A DNA stretch of 39,480 bases from assembly GCA_964367905.1 (NCBI GenBank), contig CAYIZP010000032.1, positions 1 to 39,480 of the forward strand, given 5' to 3'. Each line of letters starts with the position of its first letter. Within the stretch, counting starts at the first letter, position 1. The translations under genes were made by a program, and so were the position numbers. The DNA comes from CAUPWF01 sp964367905 (lineage in GTDB: Bacteria; Bacillota; Clostridia; Lachnospirales; Lachnospiraceae). Positions 33,381 through 39,480 of the stretch are shown piece after piece. The notes beneath the pieces are model-generated. The model saw only the letters and a list, made by a program, of their open reading frames with translations. It had not been told where the DNA came from and searched no databases.

Positions 33381-33732
33381 AATTGTTGTACCTCGCACTC
33401 ATAGTACCAAGGTCAAATATTGTCACACCCAAATCATTTATGCGATCTATCATTGACTTTAAATCTTCCGGATTTCTTGTAATCTCATAAATATCTTCTA
33501 CGACAAGTACCTTGTAATCTGAAATCTCAAGAATTTCCATCAGCTGACGCATCTGAGGTCTGTCAACCGCTGTAGATGCTCCATCATCTACAACAGTCTG
33601 CTCACACTCAATCCCCACACTTAATGCATATGTCTGATCAAGTTCTTTCTGTCGGTTCACATTATTCATACTCATCATTGACTTTATAAACAAAAGTCCT
33701 TTGTAAAGTTCTTTTCCGTTATACTTTTTCAT
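33364..33732 (-). CDS. Second degenerate serine-recombinase-fold small protein
   Basis: 122 residues from ATG 33732 (AAGGAAGGTAATAGCC upstream). The stretch VVDDGASTAVDRPQMRQLMEIL closely matches resolvases (VDDGxSGxxxDRPxxxxLL), and KVLVVEDIYEITRNPEDLKSMI matches the helix that follows. The catalytic Ser region reads GLLFIKSMMSMNN rather than YxRVSTxxQ, and one of the two active-site arginines is Glu. The DNA-binding tail is absent. A catalytically dead relative of resolvases, paralogous in kind to the gene at 32449-32868. It is the first gene after a palindromic operator. Confidence 0.6.
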   Translation of the reverse strand: MKKYNGKELYKGLLFIKSMMSMNNVNRQKELDQTYALSVGIECEQTVVDDGASTAVDRPQMRQLMEILEISDYKVLVVEDIYEITRNPEDLKSMIDRINDLGVTIFDLGTMSARYNNYAIEC

Positions 33733-33858
33733 GGCTATTACCTTCCTTAATCGAAATATTAAAGAAAGCATTGTGCACGCCGCTTTCAAATTCTGTGCTG
33801 TATCTCAAGCACAAGTATATTGTAATCTGCCACACCTTAATTGCCGACCGTGTACAGG

Positions 33859-33889
33859 CGACAATTATGTCGTGTAAACACGACAATTA
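33859..33889. promoter_or_regulatory. Palindromic operator-like site
   Basis: TGTCGTGT-AA-ACACGACA (33868-33885) has 8-base arms, and CGACAATTA occurs as a direct repeat at 33859 and 33881. It overlaps the stop codon of the upstream XRE gene and precedes the seven-gene recombination operon, so it is a plausible binding site for one of the XRE proteins. Confidence 0.5.
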
Positions 33890-34234
33890 CTTTTCAACTG
33901 ACACACTTTTCATCGCTTTCATCATTGCAAGGCACTGTCTTATCTGCAATTCATCCATATCTGAAAGAACATCCATTGCCTCAGATAACAGTTCTGATTT
34001 TTCTTCATTCTCCCCATACATAATGAAATCAACAGATACACCTAGTACGATTGCCAGATTATCTAATGTCTGTGTCTTAAAATCCCCACCATTTTCAATA
34101 GCTGACAATGCTTGTCTGCCTATACCTACTCTATGAGCTAACTCATCCTGTGATAATCCCATCGCCTTTCTCCTATCAGCAATTCGTAATCCTCTCTCAT
34201 AATCCTTTTCTCTTGTCTGTGCTTTACTGCTCAT
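33887..34234 (-). CDS. XRE-family HTH repressor
   Basis: 115 residues from ATG 34234, directly behind a near-perfect AAGGAGGATTT ribosome site; longer in-frame starts run back into a structured leader. The HTH domain (about 15-72) reads LRIADRRKAMGLSQDELAHRVGIGRQALSAIENGGDFKTQTLDNLAIVLG, followed by an acidic C-terminal helix pair. Position and type suit the master repressor of the recombination operon downstream. Expression may be attenuated by the terminator in its leader. Confidence 0.85.
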   Translation of the reverse strand: MSSKAQTREKDYERGLRIADRRKAMGLSQDELAHRVGIGRQALSAIENGGDFKTQTLDNLAIVLGVSVDFIMYGENEEKSELLSEAMDVLSDMDELQIRQCLAMMKAMKSVSVEK

Positions 34235-34286
34235 AAATCCTCCTTGCCGCCCTTGGAAACGAACAAGTCGGATTACCTTTACAGCA

Positions 34287-34344
34287 CAAAAAAAGACGCA
34301 CGAGGAAACCAGTATCATAAATACTGTTCGTTTCCCCTGCGTCT
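34287..34344 (-). terminator. Strong intrinsic terminator / leader attenuator before the XRE gene
   Basis: On the minus strand AGACGCA, GGGGAAAC and CAGTAT pair with ATACTG, GTTTCCTC and TGCGTCT (about 21 pairs with a small bulge), followed directly by a run of seven T. It lies about 50 bases before the XRE start. The left arm contains GGAAACGAAC (34336-34327), which is also complementary to GTTCGTTTCC (34264-34255) just before the ribosome site, so an alternative fold exists. Confidence 0.75.
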
Positions 34345-34371
34345 CTGGTGCTTCCATCTTTCGATGTGCCC

Positions 34372-34401
34372 TTATCAGGTGGGCTGTAATTTAATTGTCA
34401 A
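34372..34401 (-). promoter_or_regulatory. Possible promoter of the XRE leader
   Basis: Minus strand TTGACA (34401-34396), 18-base spacer, TGATAA (34377-34372). It would start the structured leader near 34365. The -10 match is weak. Confidence 0.4.
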
Positions 34402-34404
34402 TCG

Positions 34405-34608
34405 TTATATTCTGAAAGTCCCATTCTCAGAATGTTCCTTCATCATTCCCTCGGAATACTTCTTGAGTATCATCACTCGCTTGCATCTGTCACACTTAAT
34501 TCCAATATTCTGAAGTGCCACAGCGGAATCATCACCGCATACAAAGTATTCCATCATTAACTTGTTGCATTTTTTACATCTAATTTCTATAACATTTCCT
34601 TTGTTCAA
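34405..34608 (-). CDS. Com-like zinc-ribbon protein
   Basis: About 67 residues. IEIRCKKCNKLMMEYF and IGIKCDRCKRVMILKK give two CxxC knuckles (the second pair at CDRC), as in phage Mu Com, a small zinc protein that binds mRNA and activates translation of mom. TTG 34608 with AAGGAG 9 bases upstream is preferred over ATG 34629, which has no ribosome site. No mom-like gene is nearby. Function on this element is unknown. Confidence 0.7.
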   Translation of the reverse strand: MNKGNVIEIRCKKCNKLMMEYFVCGDDSAVALQNIGIKCDRCKRVMILKKYSEGMMKEHSENGTFRI

Positions 34609-34638
34609 TTCAGTTCGCTCCTTATTCATACAAAATCA

Positions 34639-34749
34639 TCAATCTACAATTCTGTACTCGTAAAGGAAAGGGAAATCACCTTTGCAAGCCTTTGCCGGGA
34701 GTTCCGATGAATGTCTGCACATTCCCCGGCTTTGCTGATCTAAAGCCAA
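34639..34749 (-). CDS. Possible 36-residue peptide gene over a hairpin
   Basis: An open frame from TTG 34749 to TGA 34639 encodes MALDQQSRGMCRHSSELPAK and 16 more residues. No ribosome site is visible, so translation is doubtful. The same stretch forms a hairpin at 34694-34730 (GCCGGG/CCCGGC outside, GAATGT/ACATTC inside). Otherwise the 175-base interval between the Com-like gene and the next gene holds nothing I recognise. Confidence 0.3.
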   Translation of the reverse strand: MALDQQSRGMCRHSSELPAKACKGDFPFLYEYRIVD

Positions 34750-34783
34750 CTGATATGAATTGTGCTGTCAGCACACAATCACA

Positions 34784-35029
34784 TCAGGCTCCGGCTCTTT
34801 CCATAAACCACATATTGTTATCTTCATAGAAAAGGAATATTTCCTTTCCATCTACCACACAGGTATAACGCTCTCCAACGCCGCCAGCCCTTGTACTGGC
34901 TGCTCTGCGCTTGTCTTTTACTCGTGTAATCTCATACTTTCTGCCATCTTCCCACGTTATCTCTTTGGGAATGAGCAGTCCGTCCTTTGAAAACTCTGCA
35001 AGTACATCAACATATACCTTATTGCTCAA
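34784..35029 (-). CDS. Small protein of the UmuC operon, function unknown
   Basis: About 81 residues from TTG 35029, chosen because GGAAGGTGAT lies 6 bases before it and follows the stop of the LexA-like gene; the longer in-frame ATG version overlaps that gene. The sequence (NKVYVDVLAEFSKDGLLIPK, RAASTRAGGVGERYTCVVDG, IFLFYEDNNMWFMER) looks like a small beta-rich domain. It is carried with Y-family polymerase genes here; a polymerase accessory role is a guess from position. Confidence 0.6.
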   Translation of the reverse strand: MSNKVYVDVLAEFSKDGLLIPKEITWEDGRKYEITRVKDKRRAASTRAGGVGERYTCVVDGKEIFLFYEDNNMWFMERAGA

Positions 35030-35043
35030 TGTAATCACCTTCC

Positions 35044-35286
35044 TTACAAGATTGCTATTGCTCTGGAAGCATCCATCTTCCTTGCTATATAGCCTTTTTC
35101 TTCTAATATTTTCAGATGTGCATAAACACTTGAAGTCGATGCCACCCCTACCATCTTGCATATCTCCCTGATAGTAGGAGCATAACCATTCACACGCTGA
35201 TATTGCATAATGCTTTCATACACATTCTGTTGCTTCTCCGTCAATGGTGCTCTGTCTACCAGATCAATTCTTGCTGCTTCGCTCAT
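35044..35286 (-). CDS. LexA DNA-binding domain protein without protease domain
   Basis: 80 residues: LTEKQQNVYESIMQYQRVNG, APTIREICKMVGVASTSSVY and HLKILEEKGYIARKMDASRAI reproduce the winged-helix domain of LexA (residues about 1-70), but the protein ends there and has no Ala-Gly cleavage site or Ser/Lys dyad. It could not be inactivated by RecA-stimulated self-cleavage. AGGGAGGCGGAAC precedes ATG 35286, 15 bases after the polymerase gene. It may bind SOS boxes or the local operator as a competitor or stable repressor. Confidence 0.8.
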   Translation of the reverse strand: MSEAARIDLVDRAPLTEKQQNVYESIMQYQRVNGYAPTIREICKMVGVASTSSVYAHLKILEEKGYIARKMDASRAIAIL

Positions 35287-35301
35287 GTTCCGCCTCCCTC
35301 T

Positions 35302-36549
35302 TTATCCAAAATACCCATGTGGATGTACTGTGTGTTCTTCTTTTGCATTGACTGCCGATAGAATCCTGTCCCGGTACATGAGTCCCCTCTGGATACTGTA
35401 GAATCCAAATCTTCTGCGTATCTCATCCACCGCCGAATCCATCTTCATCTGCTTTTCACGCTTCTCCACACTTGAGAACAAATCAATCTGTTCCCAATAA
35501 TTATCTGTTACTAAGTCTGCACCTCGGACACCAACACTGCGGATTGGTTTGCTCCAGTTATAGTTTTCCTTAAATATCTGATAAGCATATGCAGCTATCT
35601 CTCCGGTGATATTCGTTGCATGGTCAATCTTTTTCTGACGGGTAAAAGAGAATAGCTCATTATCCCTGACACTTATCTCAACCACTCTGCACCGAAATCC
35701 ATTCTCACGAAGTCTTGTTGCAACACTCTCAGCCAGAATATAAAGAACAATCTTTACATCCTCATCGCATACCAAATCCTTTGGTGTCGTTGTGCTGTTT
35801 CCCACCGATTTGATTGGAGCGTGGGTATTCTCCAGCTTGACAGGTGAATCATCATAGCCATTAGCAAACGACCATAAGATACTGCCCATCTTTCCTAGGT
35901 GACTATTAAGCACTTCTTCATCTGCCCTTGCAAGATCACCTATGGTTTTGATACCAAATAATGCAAGCTTTCTGTTCGTACTTTTGCCAACGTATAGAAG
36001 ATCTGCCACCGGAAGTGACCATGCCTTCTGCTTAAACTCACTCTTATACATAGTTGTGATTGCATCAGGCTTCTTATAATCAGAACCAAGCTTTGCAAAT
36101 ATCTTATTGAAAGAAACACCAACACTTACTGTGATGCCAAGCTCTGACTTCATTCTCCTGCTGATTTCCTGTGCAATGAGCAATCCATCCCCTTTAAGGG
36201 AGCTGCTCCCTGTCACATCAAGCCAGCACTCATCAATTCCATATGGCTCCTGCCTGTCCGTATATTCTGCATATATCTCATGTGCCATTCTTGAGAATCG
36301 AAGATATAAGTCCATTCTTGGTGAAACAAATGTTATGTCCGGACAGACCTCCTTTGCCTGCCAGAGTGCCATTCCTGTTTTCACACCGTACTTCTTGGCA
36401 ATATAGTCAGCTGTTAAGACAATCCCATGTCTTGCCTCCGGGTCACCACCTACTGCCAATGGCTTTCCTGCAAGCTCAGGATGATGCAGATGTTCAATCG
36501 AAGCATAGCAACAATTGATATCTGAATGAAGTATTACCCTGTCTGCCAT
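35302..36549 (-). CDS. Y-family (UmuC/UvrX-type) translesion DNA polymerase
   Basis: 415 residues from ATG 36549, preceded by a perfect AGGAGGTGAT; ATG 36567 lies upstream of that site. Palm motifs: D10 in HSDINCCYASIE and D106-E107 in YGIDECWLDVTG, the metal ligands. The helix-hairpin-helix thumb GVSFNKIFAKLGSDYKKPDAI and a little-finger domain follow. It should copy damaged DNA. It is the first gene of a damage-response-like operon with a promoter beside a palindromic operator, and the S24 repressor gene is divergent. Confidence 0.92.
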   Translation of the reverse strand: MADRVILHSDINCCYASIEHLHHPELAGKPLAVGGDPEARHGIVLTADYIAKKYGVKTGMALWQAKEVCPDITFVSPRMDLYLRFSRMAHEIYAEYTDRQEPYGIDECWLDVTGSSSLKGDGLLIAQEISRRMKSELGITVSVGVSFNKIFAKLGSDYKKPDAITTMYKSEFKQKAWSLPVADLLYVGKSTNRKLALFGIKTIGDLARADEEVLNSHLGKMGSILWSFANGYDDSPVKLENTHAPIKSVGNSTTTPKDLVCDEDVKIVLYILAESVATRLRENGFRCRVVEISVRDNELFSFTRQKKIDHATNITGEIAAYAYQIFKENYNWSKPIRSVGVRGADLVTDNYWEQIDLFSSVEKREKQMKMDSAVDEIRRRFGFYSIQRGLMYRDRILSAVNAKEEHTVHPHGYFG

Positions 36550-36628
36550 CTGCATCACCTCCTGCATTTAATCTGTCATTACCATAACCTTTAGTCCAAG
36601 TATATGAGTAATGTTTCTTACAGGGCAT

Positions 36629-36658
36629 AGTATAACCCCAAGAATAATCGACTGTCAA
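36629..36658 (-). promoter_or_regulatory. Promoter of the UmuC operon
   Basis: Minus strand perfect TTGACA (36658-36653), 18-base spacer, TATACT (36634-36629). The palindrome GGACACATGTGTCC ends one base upstream of the -35 element. Confidence 0.7.
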
Positions 36659-36659
36659 C

Positions 36660-36673
36660 GGACACATGTGTCC
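36660..36673. promoter_or_regulatory. Palindromic operator GGACACATGTGTCC
   Basis: A 14-base perfect palindrome between the divergent UmuC and S24-repressor promoters, 1 base from the former and 27 from the latter. A half-like copy CGGACACATTA appears at about 37539 in front of the next XRE gene. It is a likely binding site for the S24 repressor or the LexA-like protein. Confidence 0.6.
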
Positions 36674-36700
36674 TTTTTCTCATTATATTGGATTTTTAAC

Positions 36701-36729
36701 TTGAATAATTGGCACTATTGCTATATACT
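36701..36729 (+). promoter_or_regulatory. Promoter of the S24 repressor gene
   Basis: TTGAAT (36701-36706), 17-base spacer, TATACT (36724-36729), 55 bases before the ATG. Confidence 0.6.
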
Positions 36730-36784
36730 ATGGAGTGAAAAGAGACATTTGAAATCAACAAAATGAAAGAAAAGAGGCGTATGT

Positions 36785-37519
36785 ATGTACTCAATCGGAG
36801 AAATCATTTCAACATATAGAAAAAAGAAAGGCTTGCTCCAGCAGGATCTCGCTGATGAACTGGCAAAGGAAGGCATCACTATTTCATATAAAGCCATATC
36901 CAACTGGGAGAGAAATCTTGCTGAACCAAGCGTTACCATATTTTACAAAGTGTGTAAAATCCTTGGTATTACTAACATGTATGAGGCATATTTTGGAGTA
37001 AATCCTGACGATCCTTTCTCATCACTTACTGATGAAGGCAGGGAAAAAGCTATGGATTATATCAATCTGCTCCATGCATCCGGAATGTATGAAAAGCAGA
37101 CTGCTAAGATAATTCCATTCCGAAGCATTGATATTTTTGAAAATGCTGTATCCGCCGGAAATGGTAATTTCCTTGTAGACGGACCGAAAGAGACTGTACG
37201 CATAGATGAATCTATCCTGCCGGAAGATACTACTTTCGGTGTACGCATTAGTGGTGACAGTATGGAACCTGAATTCCACGATGGTCAGATTGCATGGGTA
37301 TTACAACAGGAATCCGTTGCTAATGGAGAAATCGGCATCTTCGCTCTAAACGGAGAAGCCTATATTAAGAAATTACAAAACGATAAAGACGGAATTTTCC
37401 TTGTCTCACTTAATGAAAAGTATGCACCTATCAAGGTTGGAGAAAACGACCGCTTAGACATATTTGGAAAAGTTCTTGGAAAATCTGATGCTTCTGCTAT
37501 CACAGGACATTGCCGGTAA
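36785..37519 (+). CDS. XRE-S24 (LexA/CI-like) self-cleaving repressor
   Basis: 244 residues. XRE helix-turn-helix about 5-68 (ISTYRKKKGLLQQDLADELAKEG ... ISNWERN), linker, then an S24 peptidase domain about 115-235. The cleavage site is probably A124-G125 in SAGNG, the nucleophile S159 in ISGDSMEP, and the general base Lys in EAYIKKL (195). Such repressors cut themselves when RecA filaments form, linking the element to DNA damage. It is divergent from the polymerase operon and very probably controls it. ATG 36785 is used; an ATG at 36781 is out of frame. Confidence 0.9.
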   Translation: MYSIGEIISTYRKKKGLLQQDLADELAKEGITISYKAISNWERNLAEPSVTIFYKVCKILGITNMYEAYFGVNPDDPFSSLTDEGREKAMDYINLLHASGMYEKQTAKIIPFRSIDIFENAVSAGNGNFLVDGPKETVRIDESILPEDTTFGVRISGDSMEPEFHDGQIAWVLQQESVANGEIGIFALNGEAYIKKLQNDKDGIFLVSLNEKYAPIKVGENDRLDIFGKVLGKSDASAITGHCR

Positions 37520-37603
37520 AATTGCAAGTCCTTTTTATCGGACACATTATTTTGCATAATTGACAATAAGAAAATATCTATAGAACTGAAAGAAGGGATT
37601 CTT

Positions 37604-37804
37604 ATGGCGGTTACCAATAATATCAGAGAAATCCGTGAACAGCGAGGCATTTACCAGGATGACCTTGCCGCTGCTATCGGATATAGCACCAAAACTGTCG
37701 GCAGGATAGAACGTGGGGACAGCACCCCATCTGCCGAATTTATGTTGCGGATATCAAAGTACTTTAATATGCTGGTGGAAGATGTATTCCATGTGGAAGA
37801 ATAA
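37604..37804 (+). CDS. Small XRE-family HTH protein
   Basis: 66 residues, essentially only a helix-turn-helix domain: IREIREQRGIYQDDLAAAIGYSTKTVGRIERGDSTPSAEFMLRISKYF, ending VEDVFHVEE as in many Cro/YozG-like regulators. AAGGGATTCTT precedes ATG 37604. It follows the S24 repressor by 84 bases that include a half operator (GGACACATT) and a weak promoter, so it may be under the same control. Confidence 0.88.
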   Translation: MAVTNNIREIREQRGIYQDDLAAAIGYSTKTVGRIERGDSTPSAEFMLRISKYFNMLVEDVFHVEE

Positions 37805-37805
37805 C

Positions 37806-37836
37806 GTGGAGCGAGTGAATATCCAGCTCGCTCCGC
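37806..37836. terminator. Terminator between convergent genes
   Basis: GGAGCGAG pairs with CTCGCTCC around an 11-base loop, with two further outer pairs, followed on the plus strand by TATCTTTCTT. It serves the XRE gene and may also serve the minus-strand gene ending at 37845. Confidence 0.65.
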
Positions 37837-37844
37837 TATCTTTC

Positions 37845-38303
37845 TTAAACTGAAAATCTTCTTTTATCTATTCCATGTTCACACCAAATATGTTCTATCA
37901 TACCATCTCCTCGTCCTAAAAAATCAACTTGTTCGCGCCATGCATTAATACCAGCTTCATCAAGCAACTTTTCAAATTCAACATATTCATCACTATTCAA
38001 ATTTTTTCTCATTAGATTCTTTAATAATGTATCTTCCTCAGATTGAACATAATCTACACTTATTGATTCGCCTTTTATTAATTCTTTTATAGCACAGTAT
38101 GTATTAAATATTGAAGCGTTCTCTTTAAGTTTTTTTTCAAGGACTTGTTGAACCAATTGCTTCTCATAATATTTAACATACACTTTATCAACTGCTGGAT
38201 AAATAAACAATTCTTTAATATTTGTATAATCATCATCAGTGGAAAACACATCGTCATCATAACTTAAAACACATTTACCATCAATATAGTATCTTTTTTC
38301 CAT
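37845..38303 (-). CDS. Hypothetical protein, no recognised domain
   Basis: 152 residues, acidic (YDDDVFSTDDDYTN), with a middle helical segment (KQLVQQVLEKKLKENASIF) and a C-terminal WREQVDFLGRGDGMIEHIWCEHG containing His and Cys. No signal peptide or membrane segment. It follows the alpha-CTD-like gene by 17 bases in the same direction and is likely co-expressed. I do not recognise the family. Confidence 0.6.
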   Translation of the reverse strand: MEKRYYIDGKCVLSYDDDVFSTDDDYTNIKELFIYPAVDKVYVKYYEKQLVQQVLEKKLKENASIFNTYCAIKELIKGESISVDYVQSEEDTLLKNLMRKNLNSDEYVEFEKLLDEAGINAWREQVDFLGRGDGMIEHIWCEHGIDKRRFSV

Positions 38304-38320
38304 AATTCTCCTTTCACGAA

Positions 38321-38710
38321 TTAACCATAAATGGATTTCAACTTCTTTAATCTTACAAACAACCTTTTATCCTTCGGACACATCTTTTCAAGTTCCTCAA
38401 GACTATATCTTCTCAAATCATCTTTGCTTTTTATTCCCATTCTAAATGCATCCAAACATAAGAAGTCATCAAATCTGACTCCATGTTCCCTATCATTCAG
38501 ATCTTCTACACTGCGAAGATTTATGCCTTGCTCTTCACAAATCTTATACAACTCCTTTAATGTTGTAGATCCCATATTACGAAACTTTATAAAAAGCTCC
38601 CTTGGATATTCTCTCAATCCTTCCAATGACTCAAATCCGTTCCTTCTCAGAACATTTCGTAGCCTGCTCGACATTTCAATATCATCATAATCTGTTTTTT
38701 CAGCGTACAT
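38321..38710 (-). CDS. RNA polymerase alpha-CTD-like helix-hairpin-helix protein
   Basis: 129 residues. Residues about 12-60 (MSSRLRNVLRRNGFESLEGLREYPRELFIKFRNMGSTTLKELYKICEEQGI) match the C-terminal domain of the RNA polymerase alpha subunit, which binds UP-element DNA and activators. The second half (FLCLDAFRMGIKSKDDLRRYSLEELEKM) may be a diverged second copy. The N-terminal dimerisation domain of alpha is absent. It may bind DNA or interfere with host transcription. Family membership is fairly clear; the role is inferred. Confidence 0.75.
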   Translation of the reverse strand: MYAEKTDYDDIEMSSRLRNVLRRNGFESLEGLREYPRELFIKFRNMGSTTLKELYKICEEQGINLRSVEDLNDREHGVRFDDFLCLDAFRMGIKSKDDLRRYSLEELEKMCPKDKRLFVRLKKLKSIYG

Positions 38711-38730
38711 AAAAGCTCCCTTTTGTCATT

Positions 38731-39048
38731 TTATTTGACGTATAACTTATCAACCTCAGCTTCATACACTGATTCAGTATGAGTATCAAACAGCACCCAT
38801 TCCACCAAATCGAAGCTGTCTGGATTATCATGTAAGAATCTGTTGACTGTACTTACCGCAATCTTTGCTGCCAACTCAATTGGAAAACTATATACTCCCG
38901 TTGATATAGAAGGAAATGCAATAGACCTAATTCCATTATCAATTGCCAACTTCATAGAATTAAAATAGCAGTTAGCAAGAAGTTCCTCTTCTCCATTCCT
39001 GCCACCATTCCATATCAGTCGGTCATTTTTTGCGGACAGTTCATACAT
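38731..39048 (-). pseudogene. 5'-truncated macro-domain gene
   Basis: The frame encodes the C-terminal half of a macro domain (ADP-ribose binding / O-acetyl-ADP-ribose deacetylase type): WNGGRNGEEELLANCYFNS, GIRSIAFPSISTGVYSFPIE with the conserved STGVYxxP loop, and the final helix with VEWVLFDTHTE. The first about 90 residues, holding the first ADP-ribose loops (NAAN and GGGV), are missing. The homology begins next to the end of a serine recombinase gene. An ATG at 39048 with AAAAGGA before it could express a 105-residue stub, but the enzyme should be dead. It is probably cut by insertion of the recombinase element. Confidence 0.75.
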
Positions 39049-39480
39049 GCTATCCTTTTCTGTTCTCTGCTCCTGCGTTTGCTCTCGTTTGATTTCTCCC
39101 TCCGTATCTTCTTGGCACAAGCAGGACAATACCTTGATGCACCAGAGCCCGGGACATATTCAACGCCGCACACCGTACAATTTTTAGCGGGCATTGCTGC
39201 CCACCGTTTTGTAGGTATGATATGTAATTCATCGACAAAGCCGATGAATTTATAGTAAATCTTGATTTCCTGCTTCACTGTTCCGTCTGCCATCTTCTCA
39301 CGCTCCGAAACAAGTATCTTGTCTATGAGTGCGTTTATAACTGTTGCATCCAGTTCTTTTAAGCCTTGATAATTTCGGATAAGGGCGAGGAAGTCACGGA
39401 TTCCCCGTGATTTCTCGTAGCTTTCATTAAGAGTTTCCGTCACCTCTTTCAGCCTTGCTTCAATTTCAAGCTGCTCTTTC
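39015..39480 (-). CDS. Large serine recombinase, C-terminal part (5' end outside window)
   Basis: 154 residues are visible, open to the window edge. The coiled segment (EQLEIEARLKEVTETLNESYEKS) and the stretch VINALIDKILVSEREKMADGTVKQEIKIYYKFIGFVDEL belong to the C-terminal region of TnpX/TndX-like large serine recombinases (DUF4368 region). A CxxC...CxxC zinc ribbon (CTVCGVEY, CPAC) and a basic tail follow, ending at TGA 39015. The catalytic N-terminus lies beyond 39480. Such recombinases insert transposons and ICEs; the end of the gene marks the likely end of its element. Confidence 0.85.
   Translation of the reverse strand, partial: KEQLEIEARLKEVTETLNESYEKSRGIRDFLALIRNYQGLKELDATVINALIDKILVSEREKMADGTVKQEIKIYYKFIGFVDELHIIPTKRWAAMPAKNCTVCGVEYVPGSGASRYCPACAKKIRREKSNESKRRSREQKRIACMNCPQKMTD

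Larger units (their letters stand above)
30400..39014. mobile_element. Tn916/ICE-type mobile island (left part)
   Basis: A Tn916-family integrase and excisionase lie at the left edge, beside a repeat-rich putative att region, and are followed by regulators, a toxin gene, an SOS-type polymerase module and small hypothetical genes. No conjugation genes are in view; they may lie beyond 39480. The left boundary is approximate, and at the right the island is broken by a second recombinase. It could instead be a remnant or a non-conjugative element. Confidence 0.65.

Noticed and set aside
34352..34376. CTGATAAG ... CGAAAG resembling a hammerhead ribozyme core
   Set aside because: The segment between the two motifs does not form stem II, and the GAAA is the loop of a CATC/GATG hairpin.

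Overview
The window looks like a chromosome segment of a low-GC Gram-positive anaerobe of the Clostridia, most likely a Lachnospiraceae-type gut or plant-fibre organism. The basis is AT-rich DNA with sigma-A-like promoters (TTGACA-N17-TATAAT), strong Shine-Dalgarno sites with frequent GTG/TTG starts, a teichoic-acid locus, a CwlC-like SPOR amidase, a dockerin-bearing amidase, CotH/VTC/DUF4956 genes and a Tn916-type integrase. It is a draft assembly: two 100-N gaps (6289-6388 and 11041-11140) are each flanked by the same 55-base string. They are therefore contig-overlap artefacts that split two real genes, and both genes read through in frame once the duplicate is collapsed.

Left part (1-9 kb, minus strand): an operon from a promoter at 8900-8929 encodes an ABC exporter (TagG/TagH-like), a glycerol-3-phosphate cytidylyltransferase (TagD), two stand-alone CDP-glycerol glycerophosphotransferase-type enzymes, a WbaP/CpsE-type polyprenyl-phosphate sugar transferase, and a fused glycerophosphotransferase/GT4 enzyme. 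Together these should build and export a glycerol-phosphate wall glycopolymer. A secreted protein, cut by the window edge, follows with its own promoter.

9-23 kb: cell-surface and housekeeping genes. They are a dockerin-bearing amidase with 12-residue repeats, a membrane-anchored cadherin-like surface protein with a TEAE-repeat tail, a Cache-GGDEF-EAL protein whose GGDEF site is degenerate, an iron alcohol dehydrogenase, a CNNM/CorC transporter-like protein, an aldo/keto reductase co-transcribed with a sigma-like protein lacking region 4, a SPOR amidase, a Cof-type HAD phosphatase and a chemotaxis receptor. Two copies of a long palindromic repeat (core GTTGGGGACGG) lie here; one supplies the C-terminal codons of the CNNM gene.

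23.3-29.9 kb: a five-gene operon (GH5 glucanase, VTC domain, DUF4956, CotH kinase, BcsA-like GT2 with PilZ) from a near-consensus promoter. It resembles clostridial cellulose-synthesis loci. The VTC/CotH content makes a phosphate-modified or phosphate-linked glucan conceivable, and the intact PilZ motif predicts c-di-GMP control. A low-molecular-weight tyrosine phosphatase gene follows.

30.4-39.5 kb: a mobile island. Int and Xis of the Tn916 family lie at its left edge beside a repeat-rich probable att region. Next come a tight operon with a MazF toxin, two XRE regulators and two small serine-recombinase-fold proteins that have lost catalytic residues, then a Com-like zinc-ribbon protein, an SOS-type module (Y-family polymerase, LexA DNA-binding domain without protease, S24 repressor, palindromic operator), another XRE protein, an unknown protein and an RNA polymerase alpha-CTD-like protein. 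At the right edge the 3' end of a large serine recombinase abuts a 5'-truncated macro-domain gene, suggesting a second element inserted into the first.
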